Below are positions 24,733 to 33,206 of a stretch of 60,897 nucleotides of DNA, one piece after another. This DNA comes from Patescibacteria group bacterium. GTDB lineage: Bacteria; Patescibacteriota; Minisyncoccia; UBA6257; 02-FULL-45-10c. The DNA is taken from positions 1 through 60,897 of the forward strand of contig JAHILT010000032.1 of the NCBI GenBank assembly GCA_018896875.1. The letters are read 5' to 3'. The notes below the pieces were generated by a model. The model made no database searches, had not been told where the DNA came from, and saw only the letters and a list, made by a program, of their open reading frames with translations. Each line of letters opens with the position of its first letter. Positions within the stretch are counted from its first letter, which is position 1. The translations under genes were made by a program, and so were the position numbers.

Positions 24733-25171
24733 CAGCCCGGCGAGGGCGTTGAAATAGTACCTGAAACCATATGCTTACAAGGACTCGAAGCCTAAAATGT
24801 ATTCCGCACACAATTAATAACAAGCGGTTGTTTTTTGTGTGCGGAATATATGTGGGTAACGTGGTGCCTATTGAAGAATGAGCCAACGACTTTATGTAAA
24901 TGGCAGGCTAACCTGGTAGAAACGGGGGAGCCATAGGGAAACCGAGTGTTAATAGCGCGAACGTCTCGCAAGAGACAATGTCTTTTATGTAAGACCCGAA
25001 GCCAAGCGAGCTTGCCCTGGACAGGATGAGCCCTGACTAAACATCAGGAGGAGGTCCGAACTAGTAGATCGTGCAACATCTTTAGATGATCTGGGGTAAG
25101 AAGTGAAAAGCTAATCGAGCTTGGTGATAGCTGGTTCTCTCCGAAACAGTTTTTGGACTGGCGGCAACTCA

Positions 25172-25438
25172 GTGACCTTTGAATAAATCCAACGATTATT
25201 GGCCAGAAAGATTTTTTATTCTGGCTAGACGCAAGAAGTGATGTGTGTCTTTAGACACATGAGCGACGAGCAACAACGCTAGAATAAAAAAGATTCTGGC
25301 TCGCAGAGAAACTCAAAATTAAACGAGTTCTGCGTTGCTTCTCCTCAGCGTGGTATAAACCACAGCTTCGTCGTCGCGTCTTAAACTCATTTTAATTTAT
25401 GAGTTTCCAATATATCGCTGTATTTATTCAGAGGTCAC
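25172..25438 (+). repeat. Three-way-junction element, copy B, inside 23S rRNA
   Basis: Outer stem 25172-25202 with 25407-25438: GTGACCT-TGAATAAAT and its partner, few mismatches. Arm 1 spans 25203-25299, closed by CCAGAA...TTCTGG. Arm 2 spans 25308-25407, closed by GAAACTC/GAGTTTC. Core 1 is AGACGCAAGAAGTGATG ... GAGCGACGAGCAACAACGC; core 2 is inverted (GCGTTGC ... GTGGTATAAACCAC ... GTCGTCGCGTC). It replaces the short tip region between CTCCGAAA and GGGGGTAGAGCACTG, i.e. the A-site finger region. Confidence 0.8.
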
Positions 25439-27235
25439 GTAAGTTTTTTGGGGGTAGAGCACTGGATGGTTGACACAGGACGAAAGTCCGGTCGACCAAT
25501 CAAACTCCGAATACCAAAAAATATAGTTGCTAGTTAGACTGCGGGGGCAAAGCTCCGTGGTCGCAAGGGAAAAAGCCCAGATCGCCATCTAAGGTCCCCA
25601 AATTCTTGCTAAGTGTGAAAGGTAGTAATTAGCCATAGACAGATAGTAGGTTGGCTTAGAGGTAGCCATCCTTTAAAGAGTGTGTAACAACTCACTATTC
25701 GAATCCTTTTTTATTAAAGGATTGGTTAGTTGCGCCCAAAATTTACCGGGGCTAAGCAAGATACCGAAGATGCGAATTATCTTATTTTTAATAAGGTAGT
25801 GGTAGGAGAGCATTTCTATCTGCTGTGAAGCCGTACCCGTGAGGGGCGGTGGAGCGATGGGAAGAGAGAATGTTGGCATGAGTAATCCCAAATTGGGTGA
25901 GAAACCCAATCCCCGTAAATCCTAGGTTTCCGTGGCAATGGCAATCAACCACGGGTTAGGCGATCCTAAGGTCATGGCGAAAGCCGCAGCTGAAGGGAAA
26001 GATAGTTAATATTCTATCCCCTCTGGATAGTGCGATGGAGGGACGGAGGAAATAAGGTTGTGCGCCTTAATGGTTTGGCGTCACTGGTTTTAAGAAACGG
26101 CTTCTAGGCAAATCCGGAAGTCTGCTTTTAATAGCAAGTTTCGTAAATTGGAGTAAGGTTAAGTATTTACTTGACTAATACAATCGAATAGCCTCCCAAG
26201 AAAAACTTCTAAGGGTAATTTATTACTAAGCTATTTAGAGATCGTACCGTAAACCGACACAGGTGGATGAGGCGAGCAGCCTCAGGGGAACGAGTGAGTC
26301 TTCGTTAAGGAACTCGGCAAAAAAGCGGCCGTAAGTTCGCAATAAGGCCTGCCCTTCGTAAGAAGGGCCGCAGCTAAAGTATCTCTGGCGACTGTTTACC
26401 AAAAACACAGCTCCCTGCTAACTCGTAAGAGGATGTATAGGGGGTGACGCCTGACCGATGCGAGAAGGTTAACGGTGGGGGTGATATGCAGCAATGTGTA
26501 TTACTCACTACCCGAAGCCCTCGTCAATGTCGGCGGTAACTATAACCGTCCAAAGGTAGCGCAATTCCTTTTCAGGTAAGTTCTGAAGCGCATGAAAGGC
26601 GTAACGATCGGAGAACTGTCTCAACGAAGAGCTCGATGAAAATGCGATTCCCGTGAAGACGCGGGATACCTGCAGCAAGACGAAAAGACCCTAGGAGCTT
26701 TACTGTGTGTTGGTATTGATTTTAAGTATTTGATGCGTAGCGTATTGGGTAGGATTTGAAGTTTCACTTTCGGGTGGAATGGATCCGCCGATGAAACACC
26801 CATCTTCAAGTTTTTAAAGTCTAACCGATTAGGAATCTGGGATTTTCCCGGTAAGCCTAATTGAGACAGTGCCTGCTGGACAGTTTAAATGGGGCATTTT
26901 CCTCCTAAAGAGTAATGGAGGAGTTTATTAAGGTTGGCTTAGCCCGGATGGAAATCGGGCTGGACGCGTAAAGGCAAAAGCCAGCTTGACTGCAAGACTT
27001 ACAAGTCGCGCAGGCGCGAAAGCGGAACTTAGCGACCCGACAGCACTTTATAGAAAGGCTGGAGACAACGGATAAAAGTTACCCTAGGGACAACAGGCTA
27101 GTATCGTCCGAGAGTCCTTATCGACGACGATGCTCGGCACCTCGATGTCGGCTCGCCCTAGCGCGGGGCTGAAGAAGGTCCCAAGCGTATGGCTGTTCGC
27201 CATTTAAAAGGGCACGCGAGCTGGGTTCAAACCGT

Positions 27236-27491
27236 TGATGCGCTAATCATATAATATGATTAGATTGGCGTATGAACGGTTTGAGTCCGAGGAGCAAGAC
27301 ATCATTCACGGCGCTCATAAGAAGTAATTCTTATGAACCAAGTTAACTAATATCGGTGAAACCCTATAAGTGTGGGGTAATACCGAGGGAATTCTATTTT
27401 TATAGAAGCCCGTAGAGACTATACGTTAACCTCCTTATTAAAATAAGGATGAAGATATAGTCCAATGCACGTAGTAATACGTGGAAACATG
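27236..27491 (+). other. Group I intron in 23S rRNA (E. coli position ~2593), no ORF
   Basis: It splits the universal ...GGGTTCAAACCGT | CGTGAGACAGG... exon sequence; 5' exon AACC pairs with 3' exon GGTT as helix 93 requires. The core includes GACTATA (27417-27423) and TATAGTC (27456-27462) as P7, with the S-type element AAGATATAGTCC (27452-27463) and a P8-like CCTTATT/AATAAGG hairpin. The guide ACGGTTTGA (27276-27284) pairs with the 5' exon TCAAACCGT. The intron ends in G. At 256 nt there is no room for a homing endonuclease, so it would depend on self-splicing. Confidence 0.88.
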
Positions 27492-27836
27492 CGTGAGACA
27501 GGTTGGTCTCTACCTGCTGTAGGCGTTAGTCTGAAAAAGACTTATAAACACTTGAAGGAAGTCGATCCTAGTACGAGAGGACCGGATTGAACGAGCCTCT
27601 GGTCTACCAGCTTTGTTACCAAATGAAGCGCTGGGTAGCTATTGCTCGGAAGGGATAAGAGCTGAAAGCATCTAAGCACGAAGCCCCTCCAAAGACTATG
27701 TGTTAGGTCCGTAGAAGACTACTACGTTGATAGGCCACAAATGTACGCACAGTAATGTGTTTAGTTGAGTGGTACTAATAGACCGATTTTCTTTTATACA
27801 AGGTTTCATACCATTGAAGTTTTGTATAAGAGATTT

Positions 27837-27863
27837 TGACCTCTTAAGTTAGAATTTATTCCA
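27837..27863 (+). other. 23S precursor processing stem, 3' strand
   Basis: TGACCTCTTAAG and the following bases pair with 23959-23985 across the whole 23S gene. Confidence 0.85.
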
Positions 27864-27892
27864 AGGGATAATTCTATATTAATATATTATTA

Positions 27893-28057
27893 AAACCCCA
27901 CGAATTTTTTGTTTAGCTGGTATTTTATTTGAACGTGACCCACCTTTTCCCATTCCGAACAGAGAAGTGAAAGCGTTCAAAACTGATGATATTGCCCTAA
28001 TTTGTTGGGTGAGAAAGTAGGTTATGCCGGTTATACAAAAAATTTGTGGGGTTTTTT
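27893..28057 (+). terminator. 5S-enclosing stem and rRNA terminator
   Basis: AAAACCCCACGAATTTTTTGT upstream of 5S pairs with ACAAAAAATTTGTGGGGTTTT downstream (shown here in the first and last 20 or so bases of the span) and ends in a T run. It doubles as processing stem and terminator. Confidence 0.85.
27915..28032 (+). rRNA. rrf: 5S ribosomal RNA
   Basis: Helix I AGCTGGTAT / ATGCCGGTT closes the molecule. Conserved CCCATTCCGAACAGAGAAGTGA and GTGAGAAAGTAGG stretches are in place. Length about 118 nt. It lies about 50 nt beyond the pre-23S stem and is closed by a long outer stem that also forms the terminator. Confidence 0.93.
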
Positions 28058-28083
28058 AATTTCCGAAAAAAACTTTTTTTGTT

Positions 28084-28089
28084 TATAAT
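28084..28089 (+). promoter_or_regulatory. Probable -10 box before the first leader hairpin
   Basis: TATAAT stands 17 bp upstream of the leader element at 28106; a clear -35 is not seen. Transcription would begin close to the 5' edge of the hairpin. Confidence 0.4.
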
Positions 28090-28105
28090 AAGACTAGAGA
28101 TAAAT

Positions 28106-28235
28106 CCCCCACATAACAAAGACTAATAAAATATAAATTTAGATATTACAAAAAAAATAATGAACAAGTCGCAAAAAAACAACTTAACAACATTGGCTAT
28201 AAAAGCTTTGCTTTTGGGTCTTTGTTATGTGGGGG
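28106..28235 (+). promoter_or_regulatory. Start-codon-abutting leader hairpin, copy 1
   Basis: Perfect 18-bp stem CCCCCACATAACAAAGAC (28106-28123) with GTCTTTGTTATGTGGGGG (28218-28235). The start codon of the next gene follows at once (28236). The loop holds AATGAACAAGTCGCAAAAAA and a small AAAAGCTTTGCTTTT hairpin. Copies stand in the same place before rpoC and ssb. Confidence 0.85.
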
Positions 28236-28997
28236 ATGAAAAGGTTATTTAAACAATTTTTATATGGAGGAATAGTGCTTTTAATAATAAGCGCTATCCT
28301 TTTGATTATTTATTGGAATGATATTTTTATTGCTCCAACTTGCTTGGACAATATTCAAAATCAAAATGAAGAAGGAATTGACTGCGGGGCGGTTTGTGGA
28401 ATTTCTTGTGAAGAAAAATATTTAGAAGACTTGTCTTATTCTAATCTAAGTATTTTTAGGTTAGATGACCTCGTCTCTTTATATTTTGATTTAAAAAATC
28501 CTAATCCAAACTTTGGTTTAAGAAATTTTAAATACCAAATAGATCTCTATGGCTTTGCCAATAAACTTTTAAAATCAATTAAAGGAGAATCTTTTATTTA
28601 TCCAGAACAAACTAAAAAAATAGTTGAAATTAGTAAAGTCCTCGGGGAAGTAGAAAGCGCAAGAATATCCTTTTCTAATATTAATTGGGAATCTTCTTTA
28701 AATTTCCGTTCTATCAGCCTTGAAAACAAAAATATGAGAACTTATAAAGATGGCGATTCTTTTATAATAAGTGGTAAGATTAAAAATCTTAATAGTTTTA
28801 TTGTCCCAAGGGTAATAATAAATGGTTTTTTGATGGATAGCTCAAACAATATTCTTGGAGTAAGTAAGACAGATTTATTAAATCAATTAGACCCATTCGC
28901 CGAAAAAGAATACAGAGTTTTCATAGAGATTAATCCGGGATTTGAAAAAAGCGTTGATTTCTCCAAGTCTACAACTTCCATTTATTCTTTCTACTAA
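28236..28997 (+). CDS. Membrane-anchored protein with Cys-rich GIDCG motif
   Basis: 253 residues from the ATG directly after the leader hairpin; an in-frame ATG nine bases earlier would add MWG. A membrane anchor (about 10-29) is followed by CLDNIQNQNEEGIDCGAVC, the C-x-D-x(2,3)-QN-x-E-GIDCG motif seen in exported CPR proteins. The remainder is beta-rich with ISGKIKNLNSFIVPRV, resembling FxLYD-type extracellular domains. It ends one base before rodA starts, so the two are translationally linked. A role in the elongation machinery or wall is inference. Confidence 0.65.
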   Translation: MKRLFKQFLYGGIVLLIISAILLIIYWNDIFIAPTCLDNIQNQNEEGIDCGAVCGISCEEKYLEDLSYSNLSIFRLDDLVSLYFDLKNPNPNFGLRNFKYQIDLYGFANKLLKSIKGESFIYPEQTKKIVEISKVLGEVESARISFSNINWESSLNFRSISLENKNMRTYKDGDSFIISGKIKNLNSFIVPRVIINGFLMDSSNNILGVSKTDLLNQLDPFAEKEYRVFIEINPGFEKSVDFSKSTTSIYSFY

Positions 28998-30083
28998 ATG
29001 TCAGATTCTTTTTTAACTAGATTTAAAAATTTAGATTGGGTATTAAACACCTCTGTTTTTTTTATAATATTAACTGGATTAATTACTTTATTAAGTAGTG
29101 ATTTAAATCTTTTTTATAAACAGATTGCATGGGTTATTATAAGCGTCATTTTAATTTTATTTGTTTCGCAAATTAATTTTAGACCATTTGAACATCATCC
29201 TAGAATTATTTTTGCATTCTATTCTTTAATTATAATTTTATTAGTTTTAACCTATTTCATTGCGACTCCTATCCGTGGCGTGCGCGGTTGGATTTCATTT
29301 GGCTCAATTAAATTTCAAGTTTCTGAGTTTGCTAAACTAGCTCTTATAATTTTATTCTCTTTTTTCTGGGCTAGAGCTCATGTTGGCATTGGACGTATTA
29401 AAAATCTTTTCAAATCGTTTATCTTTTTTGCTATCCCAGCATTTTTAATCTTAATACAACCAGACCTTGGAACAGTAATAATACTTTTCGCAATTTGGTT
29501 TGGTTATCTTTTGGTTAGCGGTATAAAATGGAAACATTTAACAATAGCTTTCATTGCATTTTTGGTAGCATTTGCAATTATGTGGACAAGTTTTTTACAA
29601 CCCTATCAAAAAAACAGAATTATAGGACTCTTTAGCCCAGAAAGCGATCCTTTGGGTGTAAATTATAATGTTATTCAATCTAAAATTGCGATTGGCTCGG
29701 CTGGAATTTTAGGGAAAGGATTTGGACAAGGAACTCAAACTAAACTAGGATTTCTTCCAGAAGCTCAAACCGATTTCATACTAGCCGCATTTATTGAAGA
29801 GTGGGGAGTTTTAGGAGGCTTTTTGTTATTGTCAGCTTTTATGATTATGCTTTTTAGAATAATAAAGATTGGCATGGCGAGCGATAATAATTTTTCAAGA
29901 TTTTTTTGCCTTGGTTCAACCATAATGTTTTTATCTCATTTTATTTTAAATACAGGTTCTAATTTAGGACTTCTTCCTGTTATAGGCGTTTCCTTTCCAT
30001 TTTTAAGTTATGGAGGATCTAATTTATTGACCGGCGCTTTAGCCATAGGTATAATTCAGAGCATTGTTTTAAGAAACAAATAA
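28998..30083 (+). CDS. rodA: RodA-type SEDS peptidoglycan glycosyltransferase
   Basis: 361 residues with about ten membrane helices. IRGVRGWISFGSIKFQVSEF, QPDLGTVIILFAIWF and the C-terminal LLPVIGVSFPFLSYGGSNLL are the conserved SEDS-family blocks, including the Asp of QPDLGT needed for catalysis. RodA polymerises lipid II during cell elongation with a class B penicillin-binding protein, which is not in the window. Sequence and length fit RodA better than FtsW. The gene begins directly after the stop codon of the previous gene. Confidence 0.88.
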   Translation: MSDSFLTRFKNLDWVLNTSVFFIILTGLITLLSSDLNLFYKQIAWVIISVILILFVSQINFRPFEHHPRIIFAFYSLIIILLVLTYFIATPIRGVRGWISFGSIKFQVSEFAKLALIILFSFFWARAHVGIGRIKNLFKSFIFFAIPAFLILIQPDLGTVIILFAIWFGYLLVSGIKWKHLTIAFIAFLVAFAIMWTSFLQPYQKNRIIGLFSPESDPLGVNYNVIQSKIAIGSAGILGKGFGQGTQTKLGFLPEAQTDFILAAFIEEWGVLGGFLLLSAFMIMLFRIIKIGMASDNNFSRFFCLGSTIMFLSHFILNTGSNLGLLPVIGVSFPFLSYGGSNLLTGALAIGIIQSIVLRNK

Positions 30084-30164
30084 TACTAAAACAATTTTAA
30101 ATTACAAATTTTAAATTTTAAATCAAAGAAGAATAAAAATAATTTTAGATTTTTTTCTGTCATC

Positions 30165-30540
30165 TCCGCTCCTTCTGTCATTCTCGCGGAAGCGGGAATC
30201 CAATTCTTTCTTATCCTCCTTATTCCCTCCTTTTAAAGGAGGGCCAGGGTGGATTTTCTCTTCTTCCTTCGTCGTAGGTTGTAAGTCATTTGTCGTAAGT
30301 CAATGCTTTATCAGCATTCCACCAAAACCCTCAAGCAATTTGGTAGATATAGCGACAATCCCTCTTCTTTCATCATCCCCAGAACCATCTTCTTAATCCA
30401 ACCCCTCTTTCTCCCTCTCTGTCATTCCCGTTTTCTTCTTTTATCCCCTCATTCTTTTTTCTTCGTCGTTAGTTGTTTGTCGTCGGTCGTTAGTCAGCAT
30501 GGCGGGAATCCAGTCTTTCTTAAATTTTACATTTACTACC
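30165..30540. repeat. Repeat island 1 (intergenic palindromes)
   Basis: Non-coding stretch between rodA and mltG made of repeat units: TCATTCTCGCGGAAGCGGGA (near 30178), the CCCTCCTTTTAAAGGAGGGC unit (near 30224), a CCACCAAAACCCTCAAGCAA unit (30319) that recurs at 31752, and fragments of the first unit near 30421 and 30499. An 81-codon frame through it is not a gene. Confidence 0.8.
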
Positions 30541-31605
30541 ATGGATAACTTAAAAAATATTATTTTAACTAAAATAGGCTTAAAAAAAACCATAGTTTAT
30601 ATTCTATGTTCTATTTTAGTATTAAGCTTCATCTTTTTATCAGGGCGTTTTTTAGCCTTATTAAGGCCCGTTTCACAGATAAGCGATACAAAACAAATTG
30701 AAATAAACACAGGAGAAGGATTTATACAAATATCTGATAAATTAAAAAGAGTTGGAGTTATTCGTTCCAACGTAGCTTTTCGCATACTTTCTCTTTTATC
30801 TGGTTCAGCGCACAAATTAAAACCGGGAATATATTCTTTAGACACAAGCCAGCCGTCTCCTCAAATATTAAGGAACCTCATCACGGGATCCCTTGTCGTA
30901 AAAAAAGTAATAATCCAAGAAGGACTAACGCTTTTAGATATAGATAAAAAATTAAGCAAAGAAGGAGTTTTACCTCTAAATGCTTTGGCTAAGTTTGATT
31001 TTAAAAAATTTAATGATGATTATGAATTTTTACAAAACCTTGAAAGTTTAGAAGGATATTTATTTCCCGATACTTATAATTTTTTCGCCAACTCAAAACC
31101 AGAAGAAGTAGTAAAAAAATTCTTAGACAACTTTAATCAAAAAGCTTGGCCAATATTAAAAGATATTAGTTTAATCATCGAAGACGATACATACGAAGCA
31201 AATCAATTTATCAACATTGCGTCTTTGATTGAAAAAGAAATTTATTTTGACGAAGAAAGATCCATGGTTTCTGGAATTATCTATAACAGATTGAGAATAG
31301 GTATGCCTCTTCAAATTGACGCCACCGTATCTTACGCAAAATGCAAAGGATTTTTTTTCTATTGTGATAATCCAGTAATTTTAAAAAAAGAGACAGAATT
31401 ATCTTCGCCATTTAATACATATCTATTCCAAGGGCTACCTCCAACGCCGATAAGCAATCCAGGGCTATCTTCTATAAAAGCGGTTTTAAATCCAGAAAAA
31501 TCAGATTATTTGTATTATCTATCCGACCCCAAAACCAAAAAAACAATTTATAGCAAAACATTAGACGAACACAACACAAACAAGGCAAAATACATCGGTT
31601 ATTAA
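30541..31605 (+). CDS. mltG: Endolytic peptidoglycan transglycosylase MltG
   Basis: 354 residues from the ATG at 30541. A longer frame would start inside a repeat unit and is rejected. A membrane anchor (about 15-38) precedes the YceG-like domain: FIQISDKLKRVGVI, LEGYLFPDTYNF, ASLIEKE with the catalytic Glu, DATVSYA and the closing GLPPTPISNPGLSSIKA. MltG cuts nascent glycan strands and sets their length. Together with rodA upstream it shows that the organism builds and trims peptidoglycan. The leader TTTTACATTTACTACCATG is shared with three other genes. Confidence 0.93.
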   Translation: MDNLKNIILTKIGLKKTIVYILCSILVLSFIFLSGRFLALLRPVSQISDTKQIEINTGEGFIQISDKLKRVGVIRSNVAFRILSLLSGSAHKLKPGIYSLDTSQPSPQILRNLITGSLVVKKVIIQEGLTLLDIDKKLSKEGVLPLNALAKFDFKKFNDDYEFLQNLESLEGYLFPDTYNFFANSKPEEVVKKFLDNFNQKAWPILKDISLIIEDDTYEANQFINIASLIEKEIYFDEERSMVSGIIYNRLRIGMPLQIDATVSYAKCKGFFFYCDNPVILKKETELSSPFNTYLFQGLPPTPISNPGLSSIKAVLNPEKSDYLYYLSDPKTKKTIYSKTLDEHNTNKAKYIGY

Positions 31606-31629
31606 TTTTTATCCCCCTCTTCTTTCTTT

Positions 31630-31860
31630 AGTCTTTTTTATTCCCTCCTTTTAAAGGAGGGTTAGGGTGGATTTTCTTTCATCTCTGTCATTCCGCACTT
31701 GATGCGGAATCCAGTTCTTTCCCTATCAAAGGCCCCCCCCAATCTCTATATCCACCAAAACCCTCAAGCAATTTGGTGAATATAGCTGAACTCAGTCCTT
31801 TCCCTTACCATCTGCTCGTCCGTACCGAATCGGTACGATTCGGGCGGGGGACTATATAAA
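31630..31860. repeat. Repeat island 2
   Basis: Downstream of mltG: CCCTCCTTTTAAAGGAGGGT unit (near 31645), TCATTCCGCACTTGATGCGG unit (near 31688), the CCACCAAAACCCTCAAGCAA unit (31752) and a GTACCGAATCGGTAC palindrome (near 31820). No gene. Confidence 0.8.
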
Positions 31861-31898
31861 AATTCTTTCGGCATAAAAAAGATTTAATATTTTATTAG

Positions 31899-31927
31899 TT
31901 GACTGATTCAAAAAGTCTTTGTACAAT
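31899..31927 (+). promoter_or_regulatory. Promoter of the DUF4116 gene
   Basis: TTGACT (31899-31904) and TACAAT (31922-31927) with a 17-bp spacer, about 80 bp before the start codon. A GGGCGGGCGGGCAAGCCC hairpin-forming segment lies between. Confidence 0.65.
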
Positions 31928-32004
31928 GTAATTATAGAATTAATATTAATAATAACCCTCCTTCCCTGGGCGGGCGGGCAAGCCCTAAACGGGCAAGTAA
32001 AAAT

Positions 32005-32448
32005 ATGAACGAAAAAATTAATACTCAGCCAGTAGCAGAAGATAAAATGGCCGAAAAAAATGAAAAAATTAAAACTCCGCAACAAATAGAAAGAGAGAGA
32101 AGAGAAGAAAAAAAGCAACTTCTTGAAGAACTAACCCAAAATGGCGGAGCATTAGAACACGCTTCCGAAAGATTACAAAACGACAAAGAAGTTGTTATGG
32201 AAGCAGTAAAACAAAAGGGTTGGATGTTAAAATATGCTTCTGAAGAATTACAAGATGATAAAGAAGTTGTTATGATAGCAGTTACGCAAAATGGTGAGGT
32301 ATTTAAATTTGCTTCCGAAAGATTACAAAACGACAAAGAAGTTGCTAAAGCAGCAGTTACGCAAAGAGGTTGGGTATTACAATACCTTCCAAAAGAACTA
32401 CAAAAAGATCCTGAAATAATTGCAGCATCCGAAGCATCAGAAAAATAA
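32005..32448 (+). CDS. DUF4116 repeat protein
   Basis: 147 residues without signal peptide. After a Lys/Glu-rich start, three repeats of ~25 residues follow: GALEHASERLQNDKEVVMEA, WMLKYASEELQDDKEVVMIA and EVFKFASERLQNDKEVAKAA, then a degenerate fourth (WVLQYLPKELQKDPEIIAA). This is the DUF4116 repeat, a short helical hairpin of unknown function that often occurs in tandem in endosymbiont and parasite genomes. Its own promoter and terminator make it a single-gene unit. Confidence 0.85.
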   Translation: MNEKINTQPVAEDKMAEKNEKIKTPQQIERERREEKKQLLEELTQNGGALEHASERLQNDKEVVMEAVKQKGWMLKYASEELQDDKEVVMIAVTQNGEVFKFASERLQNDKEVAKAAVTQRGWVLQYLPKELQKDPEIIAASEASEK

Positions 32449-32460
32449 AAAAGCTATCAT

Positions 32461-32495
32461 AAAAAAAGAAACAGTACTAATGCTGTTTCTTTTTT
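32461..32495 (+). terminator. Terminator of the DUF4116 gene
   Basis: AAAAAAGAAACAG / CTGTTTCTTTTTT hairpin just after the stop codon. Confidence 0.88.
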
Positions 32496-32578
32496 AATCT
32501 TATTCCACTCCCAACGCCTCACTAACACCTCAACAACTGAGCCACTTGCCCGTACAGGGTTAAAAAATTTAAAAAATA

Positions 32579-32612
32579 AACCCCCGCACCCAATTGTTGG
32601 GCGAGGGGGGTA
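32579..32612. terminator. C-rich/G-rich hairpin, likely terminator
   Basis: CCCCCGCACCCAA faces TTGGGCGAGGGGG, then TTGTTTTT further on. Between a convergent pair of genes; similar in type to the hairpins at 10896 and 20404. Confidence 0.5.
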
Positions 32613-32652
32613 GGTTGTTTTTATATAACACCTTTTTAATTAGTTAAGTGTT

Positions 32653-33030
32653 TTAAATAAGAACATCGGTATCCTTGAATTCTCGCCATTCATCATCACA
32701 ACATACAATGATTTTTTCCCATTTCTTATCTTCAACATAACAAAGAGCATTTTCTTCATTTGGAAATTTGCGTTCAAATTCTGCTATTGTGTAAACTTTA
32801 TCACCATAGTAGAACATTGGAGACACATTAATTCTCTTGCTCTTAAGCCGTATTCTTTCTCCGCCGATATTAACGGTTCCAGGGATAATGTCGAAAAATC
32901 TAAGCCCATAAATACCTTTTGGTATTTTAATCATTGATGCATCGCGCATTCCAATCTTCTGTATCAAGTTATCTTTATAAAGATTCCATGGAAACATAAA
33001 TTCAATATACGTTTGTTTGGTAATTTTCAT
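32653..33030 (-). CDS. Uncharacterised small protein
   Basis: 125 residues from the ATG at 33030, preceded by GGAAG; a GTG 10 codons upstream is the alternative. The sequence looks soluble and beta-rich (IYGLRFFDIIPGTVNIG, INVSPMFYYGDKVYTIAEFE) and ends KKWEKIIVCCDDEWREFKDTD. I do not recognise a family. It has a clear promoter on its own strand, divergent from the rpoB promoter. Like the genes at 10309 and 51932 it is a lone unit with consensus signals. Confidence 0.6.
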   Translation of the reverse strand: MKITKQTYIEFMFPWNLYKDNLIQKIGMRDASMIKIPKGIYGLRFFDIIPGTVNIGGERIRLKSKRINVSPMFYYGDKVYTIAEFERKFPNEENALCYVEDKKWEKIIVCCDDEWREFKDTDVLI

Positions 33031-33068
33031 TTGCCACTTCCAATTTTTAAAGAACATCACTTTAATAC

Positions 33069-33097
33069 ATTACATATTATTTTTAACAATTTGTCAA
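33069..33097 (-). promoter_or_regulatory. Promoter of the 32653-33030 gene
   Basis: Minus-strand TTGACA (33092-33097) and TGTAAT (33069-33074) with a 17-bp spacer. Confidence 0.7.
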
Positions 33098-33124
33098 ATA
33101 ATCGTATATACTTAATACAGGGGC

Positions 33125-33152
33125 TTGACAAATTTTGATTATCATATAAAAT
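33125..33152 (+). promoter_or_regulatory. Promoter of rpoB-rpoC
   Basis: TTGACA (33125-33130) and TAAAAT (33147-33152) with a 16-bp spacer, about 55 bp before rpoB. Divergent from the minus-strand promoter 28 bp away. Confidence 0.65.
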
Positions 33153-33206
33153 ATATTATTAATAAACAACTTTTTAAATAGAGCGCAATAGGCTTTGGTT
33201 TTTTTT

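Noticed and set aside
25172..25438. Second group I or group II intron in 23S
   Set aside because: No P7/S-type core, no domain V, and the insertion is closed by its own long stem; it fits an expansion or excised intervening sequence.
28236..28997. MreC/MreD as the partner of rodA
   Set aside because: Only one membrane anchor and a GIDCG Cys motif; no coiled coil or beta domain typical of MreC and no MreD helices.
30303..30548. 81-codon open frame on the plus strand
   Set aside because: Composed of intergenic repeat units; the encoded peptide matches no protein pattern and changes with repeat order.
32505..32570. tRNA-like sequence on the minus strand (GGCTCAGTTGTTGAG resembles a D arm)
   Set aside because: No matching acceptor, anticodon or T arm could be paired; at most a decayed remnant.
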